A stretch of DNA of 64,000 nt from Ampelocalamus luodianensis (taxonomy: Eukaryota > Streptophyta > Magnoliopsida > Poales > Poaceae), in assembly GCA_036346255.1 (NCBI GenBank), contig CM070639.1, forward strand, positions 28,240,165-28,304,164, read 5' to 3'. Position numbers and translations under genes: made by a program. Of this stretch, positions 8,340 through 19,410 are shown one piece after another; position 1 is the stretch's first letter; each line of letters opens with the position of its first letter. The notes under the pieces are model-generated. The model was not told where the DNA came from. It did not search any database and saw nothing but the letters and a program-made list of their open reading frames with translations.

Positions 8340-11042
8340 ACTAGGCCCCGCCAACCGCACCCCCAACATCCCCTCCTCCATCACCACGGCCCACTCCACC
8401 TCTGTGTCCTCCCCTACGGGCTCGCTGGCCCCCTCTCTCTGGCTGGGTGTCGGGGCCTCGGCCCGACAGAGGAAAGACGATGCAGAGCCACAGTGCAGCG
8501 AGGACCGAGAGGCGAAGGGGTGGACAGAAGCGGCTGCTGTGTGGGTACTAGCGCAGTGGCAAGCTGTGACGCAGAGAGAACCTCAGCCGAAGTGGGTTGA
8601 GGTGCCGGGTAGTCGTCCACCAAGAAGTCTGGGCTTCCGTGAAGCCTGGAGAGGACCCTCCGTTATAGGGAATTGGACCTACACAGTAAAGTATTGTTAG
8701 TCAATTAACAAAAACACGATGTATGCTGAGAAACGGATATGTTACGTACTCTCAGCTACCGCCATAGCGCGCGCGAAGGCGTCCGTAGGGTAGTATGGCA
8801 CGCCGTACGCGCCCTGTGTGTACTGAGTGTGGAAGGCAAAGGGTTGTCGAGGACCAACGTAGTGCGGCGCTGTCGGTGTACGGGGCTATGCCCAGGCGGA
8901 CCCTCCAGCCTCCTCAGGCCTCGGCGGACAGGGTCTGCTCGAGCATCCGACCTCGTCAGGGTGTGCAGGTGTCGGACGTGGTCTAGCTGACCCTCTCGTC
9001 TGCGGCTTTCTTTGTCCGGACGATGCAGCGCGCAGCGGACGTAAGGCTGTCGACGGGCAACGGCCGGTATGAACCTCCGGTAGCCTGGCGCACGACAACA
9101 GGCCGAAAATACGTGCGGCTTGTTCAGCCACACGACGCACCATCTGGACCGTCTCCTCGCGTGTGCTCTCGACACCGTCCGATAACCTCTGAACCCATGA
9201 CCGACAGTCCGTCGTAATCTCTGCGGCGATGCTTGCCTATATCGAAAACAAGACCTGGTGAAATATGTAATGGCAGAGGCCAGAACTGAAGTATTCGAAG
9301 TAGGATGTAACGTACCGCGCTGTGGACATCCTGCACGAAATGCACAGGGTATGTGTAGGTCGTAGGGTCGTAAGGCGTGTCCTCCTGCACACGGTCATGT
9401 AGTGCGCCGTCCCACTGGTCCACCCAGTCGTTCATCCTACCACCCCAGTTCGTACCGCGACGAACTCCCTTCCTACTGAACCTGCAAGACGTAATATGTA
9501 ATTAGAAGTCATGCGTACTAGACGACAGCAAATAACTGGGGATGTTTGTCGATTACTCACGCATGCACGCTGTCGGGCACTGGCCGTCGAACTGGTACTG
9601 GAACCTCCTGCCGTAGGCCGAACTGTCGCATCACGTGATGTGCCGCGTAGTCCTCAACGAAGACGTCGAAGACGAGCACCCTGCGGGTGAGCCAGTAGTC
9701 CCGGTCGCGCAGGCACAGCGAGGAAAGCCCGTGAGGAGCGCGGGAAGCTAACTCCTCAGGGGAGTATGGCTGCCAACGAACGTCGTCCGCCGTGAGCCGG
9801 CCGAACAGCTCCACGAACGGCTCAGACGCGCGTGTCACCGCGCGCGCGCAAACCGCACTGCGAGGAACACAACACGGCATATTAGATTGAGCGATCGATG
9901 ATATTAAAAATAAGTCACGAAAATAATACGTGCCGTCGCCGACACCAAAGCGAGCCATAGTCGGCCGATCAACCTCGCTGCGAAGTACATCTCTGCGCGT
10001 GTAGGGAGAGCGTCGATCCAACAAGGGTCGCCCGAGGCTAAAGCGCTCGAACGACCACAAGCTGCGCAGCAGGAGAGGACACCGTGAGGACGGAGTTCGC
10101 CGCGACACGAAGCACGCAGTCGCAAAGCGCGATAGGTGGCGATAAGTCTGGCGAACCCGGTGATCTGCGGGGCCTCTCCGTCGGCGATGGCCCCGGCGTC
10201 TGCGATGAGCCGCGCGTCGGCGGTGTCGCCGTGGTGGTGGTGAATAGGACCCACCGAATAGCCACGCAAGTACGCCTCGGTGGCGTGACACTGTGGTCGT
10301 CATGGCGGGGTCCATCCACTCGGTGTGTACAACAAAAAGAAAGTAAGATCGTACTACAAAAGAGAGTGCAGCGGTTCAACGCGAACATCGTCGAACACGT
10401 GCCGAGGCTCGCGATACCACCGTAGGGCGAGGCGTGCCTGCGGGTCTCGGGAAGATGTAGTACGGCGCGCCGCGGCGGAAGGACTCCACGAAACACGCGA
10501 GAATGTCCTCACGCCGGTTCTCGGAGGCTCTGCGGAAGCGGCACCTCCGCGGCGGGAGGCCAAGTAGCATGGAGGCGTCTGTAGAGTAGGGTCATCTCCA
10601 CGAGCGGAAGATGGGCGTGTGAGTCTCCGCCGCCACCGGTCCACAAGAGCTGTCAACAAGGACCGGTCGAATGGGAATCGTCGGGACCGCTCTGGGCCGG
10701 CATGGACGTCTGCGTCGTCGTCACCCGCGGGTGCTGCCGGCTCGTCCTCGTCCGTGCCCTGCACCATCCGGGCGAGTGGTAGTATCTGCGGCGCGAGCAC
10801 GCAAAACAACAAAAGGTTAGTACGAGATGTGCGTTTGGTGATAACATAGTGCCAGCGAATGCTAACCTGGCTGTCCAGCGTGGGTCTAGCCTCCAGGCCA
10901 CCCGAGGTGTCCGCGTGCGGATCACCCCCAACACAGTCGCGTCAGCCGCACCCGCAGGATGAGGGACACGACGCGACACGCGATGTAGCCGGTCGATGCG
11001 CTCTTCCAAGAGAGCGAAACTCCAGTCCGATCCGTGAGCCAT
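8340..11042 (-). pseudogene. Plant mobile domain (PMD) gene, several exons, MULE cargo
   Basis: Read from ATG at 11042. The first exon is MAHGSDWSFALLEERIDRL and ends at DPRWTAR, with a GT donor near 10870. The second starts after a CAG acceptor near 10800 with ILPLARMVQG and contains RSLLTALVDRW. Later parts hold the PMD signatures WSFERFSLGRP (near 10040), WQPYSPEELASRAP, DRDYWLTR and FDVFVEDYAAHHVMRQFG (near 9630-9720). Introns are clear near 9860-9932, 9480-9560 and 9255-9315. The tail contains RKGVRRGTNWGGR and a Pro-rich region. PMD proteins (MAIN/MAIL type in hosts) are widespread in plant transposons, where their function is unclear. After VDRWR the homologous reading moves to another frame near 10640 and a TAG occurs near 8887, so this copy is probably broken. 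Confidence 0.75.
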
Positions 11043-11382
11043 ACCTGCAAAACAAATTGAAGGTACAAAATACGTGGAAATATTACATGAAATGTAAAAT
11101 AGGAGTAAATTTAACTTGTAAACAATGAAACCAATACAAAGTACATAGTGCCAGAACAGTTACATAAACAATACGAAGTACACACGGTACCCACGACAAT
11201 ACAAATTATATAGTAGCAGAACTGTTACATAAACTTTCAAAATTACATAGTGGCAGGACGATTACATGAACAATACAAAGTACACATGGCAATACAAATT
11301 ATATTGTACCAGAACAGTGGCAGAATAGTTACATAAATAATACAACGTACACAAGGTCCCACTTTGCACACTGCAAGAAGCG
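11043..11382. repeat. AT-rich degenerate tandem repeat between the PMD gene and mudrA
   Basis: Units of about 45-75 bp with CCAGAACAGTTACATAAACA, AATACNAAGTACAC and ACAATACAAATTATAT recur four times between 11130 and 11350. No coding signal; it separates two genes read in the same direction. Confidence 0.6.
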
Positions 11383-13977
11383 GTGCCGCAAACCATGGCA
11401 GAGCCTACTCCTCAGCTGGTGCCTTGCATCGTCTGGCTGTGTGGCCCTCCGGCGCAGAGCAGCGTTGACAACGCCCGGCTTGTGCCGTCCATATCATTGG
11501 TATCGCCGACTCTGCCGACGCCCCTTGCCACCCTTCAGCATGTCAAGGTCCGGAATCCAGATCCTGTTTGCAATGTCCTCGGTGGCGAAGTTACCCACAG
11601 CCCTGAAGCCCCTAAGCTCACCAGTCCAAGCCTGCACCACCCTGTCCTTCAAGAAGTACTCGGACACAAAGTTGGACGGGTCCATGCGCACAATCCGCGG
11701 CGAGGACATGGGAGCATGGCTTGTGTAATAGCCTCGGTTTATTGCATGTACAGCTAGGTTCGTTCACATGATCTCCAAGCCATACCTCCTGCGTGACAAG
11801 AGAACGAGCCGTCCCAAATCCGGCTCTATCCCGGAGGAGCACGTCGAAACGATGCTCCGTATTGCCCATCACGTGCACCGTGTGCGACTGGCCCTTCTCT
11901 GTCTTCGCTTGTATGTATGCCGTAATCTTCGAGCAGTACGCTGTTTGAGGGTTGTTGGCATGAAGTGCGGCATTTGAACGCATCTCCCTAAAATACCCGA
12001 TTGTGTTGTGCAGAACACCTTCCACGATGGCGACGAGGGGCTGAGAACGGAGGCCCCTAAGAACCCAGTTGTACACCTCCGCAAGGTTAGTCGTCATTAT
12101 GCCATACCTCGCCCCATCGGTGTCGTGCAGCAGTGACCACTTCTCCAATGGCACGCCCTCGATCTAGTGCGAGAAGCACTCGATGTTCCTCAAGGTCCTC
12201 CGCCTCGCTCCAAAGAGTTCGGACTACGGTCCGTGGTTCATCCCGCCCACGTGTTTCTTTGTGCTCATCCAGTAGCATCCATAAGGCATCAACTTTTCGC
12301 TGCTGGTTCTGCATAGCCAGCCTCTTGAATAGCTTCACCAGTGGTTGCTTTGGGAACTTCTTAAAGAAGTTCGCCCCTAAGTGCCGAATGCACCATCTAC
12401 TCCTCATATCCGACCAAGGAGCGGCTCCTGGGGTCTTCTTGAAGTTTTCTTATGGCCTTCAGCATCCCGGCGTGGCGATCGTGGATCACGCACACACCAG
12501 GACGACCTCCAACAACTCCCACCCTTAGATGTCGAAGGAACCACAACCAGCTGTCGTAATTCTCACCTTCGACGAATGCGATGGCCAATAGCAGAATTTG
12601 ATTATTCCCGTCAACGCCTATGGCTGTTAGGATTTGCCCCTTGTATTTCCCAGTCAGAAAGGTCCCGTCAACTGAGATCACGGGCAGCATATGCCTAAAA
12701 GCCTCGATGCAGGGCCCGAAGGCTAAGAAGGCCCTTTGCAATATTAAAAAACCTCGCGGTTTTTTTAGATGGCATGTCCCTTACAGCAGTGTACGTTCCC
12801 GGGTTTCTCTCCTGCAGCACCTCCAGCATACGAGGAAGGTTGTCATACGCCGTCTCAAAAGATCCAAACCGTCTTTCTAAAGCCTTTTGCTTCGCACGCC
12901 ACGCCTTTGCGTAGCTGATCTTGTACTTGAATTTCTTATCGATAGCCACCATAATGTGCTTGGCCTCCACATCCTTCTTCTCTACTATCTCTCCATACAT
13001 CAAATTGGCTACGAAGGTCGACGTTAGGTTACGATGTCTAGACAAAACAGTGTTGAGCATGTAGGAGTGCGCCTCTACCTTCGAGACAATCCAGTGAGTC
13101 TCATACTTTGGTCTATGTGCGTGCACTCGCCAAGGACAACTGGCTTGCTCGCACTTGACAGTGTACTGCTCCTGGCTAGATTTGATGACCCGAAACGTCC
13201 GCTGCATGGACATAGCCCACAACTTAATGGCATCCTGCAAGGATGTCTTATCAGCAAACATTGAGTGCAACCGAACCTCAGTAGCATGGTACTCCCACGG
13301 CGATTCGTGCTCGTCATGCGTACTTACACCCTCAACGTCAAATCTATTCCATTCCTAGGGGATGGGAGCTCCGTCCTCATCAGAACTATCCTCGTCATCC
13401 TCCTGTAGAGCTTCCTCTTCAGCCAAGGCCATCCGGTCATCGCTATCCATTTGACGCAATATGTACTCCATGTGCTCTCCTTCATCAGCTTGTCCTGTAG
13501 GCTCACCATGCGGTGCCCGATCTTCTTCTTTTGTATCTACCGCGTCGGGCTCATCACAAGCAACATCCTCCGAACCCTTCCTAACGCCTTCCTCCACCTC
13601 CTCTTCTTCACCAACATACTGAGCACCCGAGCTGCTCCCACCACCAGGATGATATCCGACAACGGGTCCCTGCACAGCTTCTTTTGGGCATGGTTGCACA
13701 AGCACTACACACTCATATCCACGGCGCCTACAGCCTTCTATGAAGCCCTTCCACACAGTGTGCGCATCAGTGTTCTCAACTCCCATCTGATGTCCGTCGG
13801 AGACCGGCTCCAAAGCCCTTGTATGACGACGCTGCACACCTCAGGGTCCAAGGAGAAGCTACGGGTGAGCCAGTACATCACATCTGCGATTCGTGCATCA
13901 CTCAAGTCAACATCGCACGGACCTTCACGAACGGTGCCAACACCGTAATGCACTTTCAATGTAGTGGGTACAGGCAT
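11383..13977 (-). pseudogene. mudrA: mudrA-type MULE transposase, broken
   Basis: Read from the right. The N-terminal MULE segment (13977-13740) is followed by an acidic linker (13700-13355, with EEEEVEEG and EDDEDSSDEDG). A DNA-binding region follows (13270-12760: CPWRVHAHRPKYETHWIV and a Lys-rich stretch). The catalytic core has PVISVDGTFLTGKYKGQ with the first Asp near 12669, and CVIHDRHAGM with the second near 12480. TTNLAEVYNWVLRG lies near 12090. The SWIM zinc finger CTCNKPRLLHKPCSHVLAAD lies at about 11694-11752. The enzyme cuts and joins the element's inverted repeats and makes 9-bp duplications, as seen here. Breaks: a stop at 13355, a frameshift in a T-run near 12745, another near 12400, and a frame change after the SWIM finger near 11700. 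Introns may explain one or two of these but not the T-run shift. Confidence 0.9.
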
Positions 13978-14423
13978 GACTTACTGTATATGTCTGCAAA
14001 TATTTTTAATATTACAACTAGTCGATCAACGCATACGACATGCAAGCACTACTACATTGTATTTTACATTTGTAAGGCTCTTCGTCTATCGTCGACAACT
14101 ACACTACATCATGATCAACACCCCGTTCATTCCATAGAAGTCATCATCTGATTCTGACGCTAACTTGCTATCCGAAATGCTACAAGTGGCGTGGCGTTCG
14201 ATCTTCTACGTAGCTATTTAACCTCTGCTAATTTGTTAATACTAATTTACCTCTACTAATTTGTTCGTACACGTAATTCATAGTCTACCCTAAACCTAAT
14301 TTTTTCCTCAACCTAACATCCTAATTTTTTCCTCTACCTAAAATCTCTATGATTAAACTATATAAGCGATTACCTACTACAAAATGCACATTACAAAATC
14401 AAAAGACTTACCTCATGAAGTCT
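13978..14423. other. 5' region of the mudrA transcription unit, no gene seen
   Basis: AT-rich with repeated CTAATTTGTT and CCTAATTTTTTCCTC units near 14225-14335. It lies between the probable start codon and the pyrimidine-rich leader and may hold a leader intron. Confidence 0.4.
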
Positions 14424-14540
14424 TCTTCTCCTTCCCCCTCCCTCTCTCTCTTTTCTCTCTTCTTTCTTCCTCCTCTCTTTCCCTCTTTCCCTCTTCCTCC
14501 TCTTTCCCTCTTTCCCTTCTCTGTTTCTTCTTCCGAGCGC
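14424..14540 (-). other. GA-rich transcript leader (CTTCC-rich on the plus strand)
   Basis: Over 110 bases of almost pure pyrimidine on the plus strand, hence GA-rich in the minus-strand transcript, directly downstream of the TATA box at 14565. This is typical of a plant 5' leader or a GAGA-type promoter tract. Confidence 0.45.
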
Positions 14541-14564
14541 GAGGCGACAGGGGACCTGCACGCG

Positions 14565-14573
14565 TTTATAAAG
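14565..14573 (-). promoter_or_regulatory. TATA box for mudrA in the right subterminal region
   Basis: CTTTATAAA on the minus strand lies between the right-end palindrome array and the GA-rich leader, pointing toward mudrA. MULE transposase promoters usually lie in or next to the terminal repeat. Confidence 0.6.
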
Positions 14574-14574
14574 C

Positions 14575-14752
14575 CCCTCGATCGCCCAACCGTTCGGCGA
14601 TCGAGGCACCTATCGCCCAACCGTTGGGCATCGCATTCATTGCCCAACCGTTGGGTGACCGCATTATGGGCGCCTAACCGTTGGGCGGCAATCTGCCGCC
14701 CAACGGTGTGGCGACTAGTCCCTGTCGCCCAACGGTGTGGCGACAGAAGTAT
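14575..14752. repeat. Subterminal array of CCCAAC/GTTGGG palindromes, right end
   Basis: About seven units such as TCGCCCAACCGTTGGGC and CGCCCAACGGTGTGGCGAC. They continue inward beyond the matched terminal repeat and stop just before the TATA box, so they could serve both transposase binding and promoter control. Confidence 0.78.
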
Positions 14753-14830
14753 ATTCCTGTAATAAAAAACAAAGCAAGATTATATTTGTAATTTATAATA
14801 AAATATAGATTATTTTTTTAAAAAAATTCG
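14697..14830 (-). repeat. MULE right terminal inverted repeat
   Basis: Its reverse complement gives the same order as the left end: T-run, TAATCTATATTTTATTATAA, a T-rich stretch with ATTACAGG, AATATACT, then two CGCCACACCGTTGGGCG units. Confidence 0.88.
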
Positions 14831-14839
14831 TTGTTCTTC
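14831..14839. repeat. 9-bp target-site duplication, right copy
   Basis: TTGTTCTTC, identical to 6176-6184. The host LTR resumes right after it. Confidence 0.88.
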
Positions 14840-15163
14840 CTCCACTCCGGAGATGGTGAGTACAACACCACTTCACAAGCTTTGCAAGGCCACTTCACAA
14901 TCTTCTTTGAAATGATCGCCGCGCAAACTCTTCTCCAAACCGTCTAGGTGCCGACAAGCAACAAGAGTAATAAACCAAAGCTTTTGCTTGAAGAAAATAA
15001 GTGCCACAAAAGATCAACCAATGACGCAATGCACTTGAATGCCCTCAACTACCTTAAAATGAGAATTATGATCAAATAGGTAGAGGAGAGTGTACTAGAG
15101 CTCAAATGTATTCAATGAGGTTCAATATGCTCAAGAGTACTGAGCTAGAGGCAAGTGGCGAGA

Positions 15164-15171
15164 TATCTATA
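15164..15171 (-). promoter_or_regulatory. Possible TATA box in the split LTR
   Basis: TATAGATA on the minus strand within GGGGTTATAGATATCTC lies about 840 bases into the LTR. Position is plausible for the end of U3; there is no other support. Confidence 0.3.
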
Positions 15172-15224
15172 ACCCCCACCAACAAAACTAGCCGTTTGGA
15201 ACAAATCCCTGAAAAAATCAGCAT

Positions 15225-15655
15225 TTGCGGTAGTAACGCTAAACAAATCTGGTAACACCGATCTTCTCGATCAACAGTCGAAACAGTTGCATTTAATGTG
15301 CTGAACTAGCTATTACAAAAAAAGGTGTGGTACTACCGTTAACCAGAATTCGGTACTACCGCTACGCGGTAGAACCGCTAGGCTTAATCGGTACTACCGA
15401 TTTTCAGAGGTTAAAGAAACAACAGAAACCACCCTCTCTGGAAATAACGTAAATAACAGAAAACACCCTCTCTGGAAATAACGTACCGCCATGTAAAAAC
15501 TGGTACTACCGCTCAAGAAATGCGGTCATACCGATTGTCAGAGGAGATAAAAACTCCAAAAACAAGCTCTTTGAAAAAACGTACCGCCAACTAGAATCTA
15601 GTACTACTGATCTCTGGTAGTACCGCTCATCAATTGCGGTCATACCGATTTAAGT
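15225..15655. repeat. Array of CGGTACTACCG-type 11-bp palindromes in the LTR
   Basis: Ten or so scattered units of CGGTA-C-TACCG or variants (CGGTCATACCG, CGGTAGAACCG, CGGTAGTAACG). Each is an odd palindrome with a one-base centre. They fill about 430 bp between the TATA-like site and the LTR end. Confidence 0.7.
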
Positions 15656-16012
15656 GAACAGATTCCATAAGCTATTCTAAATGCAATGCATAACTCGTGG
15701 TCAATCTAAATGGCACAATAAACTTTCAAGCTACTAGCCATGATCTCTCTTTATAGTACGGTATCTAGCCTACAAATCCAATCTTTTCTCCAAACATCGA
15801 GACCGGTAAAAACTATAAACGGATCCTTAGGCTATATAATACCTTTTGCTTTGAGCCATGTTGATCTGTTACCATCTTTGCATTGCCTTCTTCATGTCAT
15901 CATTCAAACTCCAGGACCAAACCTTTAAAACATTTTAACACACATATTAGTCTTTTAACACATAGTTGATATTAAATTACCAAAACTATTTTTAGGGGCC
16001 TAGATGCTTTCA

Positions 16013-16028
16013 ATCTTTTCCTTTTTGG
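16013..16028 (-). other. Polypurine tract of the minus-strand retroelement
   Basis: On the minus strand CCAAAAAGGAAAAGAT precedes the LTR start TGAAAGCATC. Confidence 0.55.
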
Positions 16029-16365
16029 TAATTGATGACAACCTAAACAATATGAATGAATTGAAAGGTTTTGAATATACATCAAGTTGTATATTCTTCT
16101 TTTTGACTTTTGATTTGCAAGTAATTCTTGAGATGGGTTACAAAAAAAATGGAGAATTAGTTGCTATCAAAGTCTTTCAATAATTAAACAAAACTGCCCC
16201 TAAATATGTGCATATTGATTTTGAAGTGATTGACAAGCACATGTATGGATTTTGAAGAATTTTGACAGAGTTTTCTTTAATTGTTGAATACAAGGAACAT
16301 GTAAAGATTGTTCATTTAAGCATAAGAAATAATAATCATATCAAAAGATGTTTGAAGACATGAGC
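16029..16365 (-). other. Internal region of the minus-strand retroelement, non-coding
   Basis: AT-rich with no gene. The TGGTAATTGATGACAACC block near 16027 recurs as TGGTAATTAATGACAATC near 22695, tying it to the sequence beyond the LTR that interrupts it at 16366. Confidence 0.4.
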
Positions 16366-16724
16366 TGTAATACTCCGGAAGTGTGAGAAGTCAAGAATCG
16401 GGTTAATTAAATTTAATCGGTAGAGAATTATTTAATCGGGGAAGAGTTTAATTACAGAATTCAGCAAAGACAAGAAAAGAGAGGGGTTTTTCTGTGTTTC
16501 TCACCTACTTGGGCTGGGCCTTGGCCCATCTGCCCTGTGGTGGCCGACCAAAGGGGAGCCACCTCCCCAAACCCTAGCCGCCCCTCCCTATTCTCTCCTC
16601 CCACTTGCGGCCGCCCCTCCTCCTCTCCTTGGCCGACTCCTCTCCTCCCCTTGCACCTCCCTCTCCCAAGGTGCTGTCCCCTGCACCTCCCCTATCCCAA
16701 GGTGCTGCCCTCATGCAAGGAAGA

Positions 16725-16780
16725 AGAAAGAGAGGAGAAAAGAAGGAGAAGAAGGAGAAGAAGGAGAAGAAGAAGAAGAT
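16725..16780 (+). repeat. GAA/GAG microsatellite in the LTR
   Basis: An imperfect run of AAGAAGGAG and AAG triplets. Confidence 0.85.
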
Positions 16781-17279
16781 GAGTTTGTGTGGGGCTTGGT
16801 TCAGCGAATTCTAGCGGTTCTACAAGGGTAACGAGAGTTTAATCCTTATTAGATGCGAAACCGATTAGAATTGATGGTTAATTGTTGGGCTGCAGAAGAT
16901 GCAATTCTGTCCAGAACCTTGCGTGGGGTTTTCTATTTAGAGGCTGAATTTTAAGTTTCCATAGAGATATGTGGGTTATGTCGTTATCTTTCAGTAGCCG
17001 CAAGATCACTCGATTCGAGGTCTGAGTCAAAAGTTATGGTCGATTTAGTATCTGCTGCCAGAAATCTACGAGAATAAAGGATAGGAAATTGGAAGAATCT
17101 GAAAGTTCACCCAACTAGGTTATTGTAGGTAATTCGATAACATTTTCAGATTGATAAAGAACGATCAAAGTTACCTATTAAAAGTTATGGTCATTTTAGT
17201 TTTGCTGTTCGTTTGTGTAGACAGTTTCTGTACTGAAAGTTCAGACAATGGTTAGCCTAATATTTTTTGTAGTGTTCCT

Positions 17280-17783
17280 CCGATTAGTAGCGCTGAGTAT
17301 ATTTGATGAGCGGTTGTGCTTCCTCTTCTTGATGTTCATCCCCATTCATGACATATCATGACATTTGCATTGTGGATGTGCTTAATCTCAGCTTGATTTG
17401 TTGAGGCTATAATTGGGATTGATATTGATGCTTAATATCTTTGTAGTTTAATTGGTCTTTAATGATGTTGTATGTTTGTTTGTAGTCCGAATAGCGTAAA
17501 TAGCTTGTTTGTCTCTCCAGAACGGTTTGGCAGATCCCTATTCATTCAAGTACCAAAAGTAATCACTCTTGTGGAGGTACTAGAGTATTGTAGATTATTC
17601 AGTTAAGAATCTACAGAAATTGGGTTTACTCTTTTGACTTCCTGTTCTTGAGTTATGTCAATTACCGTGCGTTGTCCAGGAACGGTATATAGGAAACGTT
17701 ATTTTTCAGTTTCAGCTTTGTAAACTCGTTTTGAGTCGTCAAGTAAGCGATGTAGAATGCCGATTAGTAGCGCTGAGTATATT
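17280..17783 (+). repeat. 480-bp segment bounded by a 24-bp direct repeat, built of blocks found elsewhere
   Basis: The 24 bases starting CCGATTAGTAGCGC occur at 17280-17303 and 17760-17783. Between them are exact or near-exact blocks shared with 18338-18375, 18854-18911 and 18960-18998 further along the same LTR, and with 21337-21359 and 21382-21413 outside it, all in the same orientation. Confidence 0.75.
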
Positions 17784-19410
17784 ATGTCTTAATTGAAATT
17801 ATTTTACCTGTTTAGGAGGTGAAGCCTCAGGTTTTAGGAGTATCGCTGTCGGCTAGCGCGTGCGCATCGTGGAAGGCAAGTAAATGTAGCGGTTGTGCTA
17901 CGGTTTAACCCGTTTTTCTTACTACTTGCACTATGCATGATTGACGTAGTGTTAAATGATATGCCATGATTACATGTTTTCCAAGTAAAAATGTGGTAGC
18001 AAGATATTAATCAATTGCTATGTATGGATGAGTTTGGGTAGTATCGTGGTAATTCGCTTAATGAGCCAAATGCGGAATATGAAAATAAACTCAAGGTGGA
18101 CATGTTGCTAATTCCTTGTGGTTATTTTCATGATGATCATGTGGTGGTCTATGTGATAGAGTTCCATCTATATCGATTGATTTTGATCTTGGTGAATCAG
18201 GTGTGGGTTATGTGGTAATGGTCTTATGACACGATGGTATTGTGCTTAATGAGACACATGTGGATTATGAGAAAATATTCATGATGAGTATGTTGTTGAC
18301 CTTCGTGGTTAAATTCTTGTGGTTTATGATTATCATATCATTCATGACATATCATGACATTTGCATTGTGGATGTCGCGCTTATAGCCGCGATCAGATCA
18401 GTACAACATCGTGCATTGCCAGTAGACGATGCATACCTTTACCTTGTTGGGTAAAGGTGCGTTGGAGCATAGCATACATATGCATTACATTGTGGAAAGA
18501 TCATTTGCATACTTGTGCAAGATATTGAGGTGAAGTTATTTTTTTGCAAACAAACGCAACTTCACAGTTGCAATGTGGAAATTGACTCATGAGAGTCTCT
18601 TGTGGTATGAGTAATGTGGTTGTGGTTGTGGAATGGGGTTCACCCCTTGTGGTATGGTAGAGGTTGTGGTTGTGGCATGAGATTCTTCTCTCTTGTGGTA
18701 ATTGTGGATAGTAGTTGTGGATGCGAGAAATAGTAAAGTTATGAGGTAAAACACGCTAATACTTTATTGTCATTGGTAGTGGTAGTGGTGATTAACATGG
18801 AGCAGTTGATCAAGATTCAATTGTTAATATTTTACTATCATTGGTAGTAAATATGGTTGAGGCTATAATTGGGGATTGGATATTGATGCTTAATATCTTT
18901 GTAGTTTAATTGGCTGGTAAATGAATGTGGATTCACATTATGGGTGTGGATATTTGGATACTTTAATGATGTTGTATGTTTGTTTGTAGTCTGAATAGCC
19001 GGGTAAACAGTTTGCTTGCTGAGATTTTTATCTCACCCTTGTTTTCTTTCCCCCCTACAGGTGATTGTTGAGCATTCATGGGATGGGTAGAGCGGCACCA
19101 CAATAATGCACTTGGTTCATCAACCCATGTTGTAATAAAGACGATGAAATTCTAGCCAAATGCTTAACTATTTGTGGATGATTATGTTGTTAAATAAGGA
19201 TGGACTTGTGAACCATTCTTTATTTAATCTGCTAGAGGTTGTTTAATTATTGAACTTGTTACCGTCATCTTTATTCCCTTAGTTGTTTATGCTTCCGCTT
19301 AGTGCTTCTTGTCTAGAGTTGCTGCCGAATTAATTTTGTCTTGAAATTATTGGCTAGTTTGTAGAGTGGTTAAGTAGCATTCGAGGGTAATGTGGATCAC
19401 GGGTGTTACA

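Larger units (their letters stand above)
6185..14830 (-). mobile_element. Mutator-like DNA transposon (MULE), 8646 bp, complete ends
   Basis: Long terminal inverted repeats of about 130 bp match between 6185-6312 and 14697-14830, and the element is flanked by the 9-bp duplication TTGTTCTTC. It sits inside a retroelement LTR, so removing it and one target copy rejoins that LTR. Cargo on the minus strand, in order of reading, is the mudrA transposase (13977-11383), a plant mobile domain gene (11042-8340) and a GRF zinc-finger/coiled-coil protein (7766-7008). The transposase has a frameshift in a T-run and other breaks, so the copy is probably not autonomous now. The combination of complete ends and three genes marks it as a former autonomous element. 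Confidence 0.93.
5813..16012 (-). mobile_element. LTR of a minus-strand retroelement, split by the Mutator-like element
   Basis: Read on the minus strand the LTR starts at 16012 (TGAAAGCATCTAGG) directly after a polypurine tract and ends at 5813 (CTTGATTCTACA). Without the inserted DNA transposon and one target copy it is about 1545 bp. Its terminal part carries GACTAGAGGGGGGTGAATAG (on the plus strand near 5833), which recurs in the LTR at 61228. The flanks 5808-5812 and 16013-16017 do not match, so this is a 3' LTR with part of its internal region to the right, not a solo LTR. Family not determined; the polypurine arrangement resembles plant copia-type elements. Confidence 0.6.
16366..19410 (+). 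mobile_element. 3045-bp 5' LTR of a gypsy-type element, plus strand
   Basis: It starts TGTAATACTCCGG, ends GGGTGTTACA and is followed two bases later by a primer-site-like TTGGTATCGAGCGG. The segments CAACTAGGTTATTGTAG near 17110 and CAAGGGTAACG near 16823 are shared with the LTR at 55708-58744 on the other strand, which has almost the same length (3037 bp), so these are one superfamily. No coding gene lies inside; GC-rich frames around 16537-16814 are not conserved. It interrupts the minus-strand retroelement. A second LTR of the same copy was not found. Confidence 0.75.

Noticed and set aside
13451..13948. 165-codon plus-strand frame
   Set aside because: It is antisense to the acidic linker and N-terminus of mudrA, which has clear family motifs on the minus strand.
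5813..16012. Reading this LTR as a solo LTR
   Set aside because: The five bases on each side do not match and a polypurine tract follows it, so an internal region was attached.
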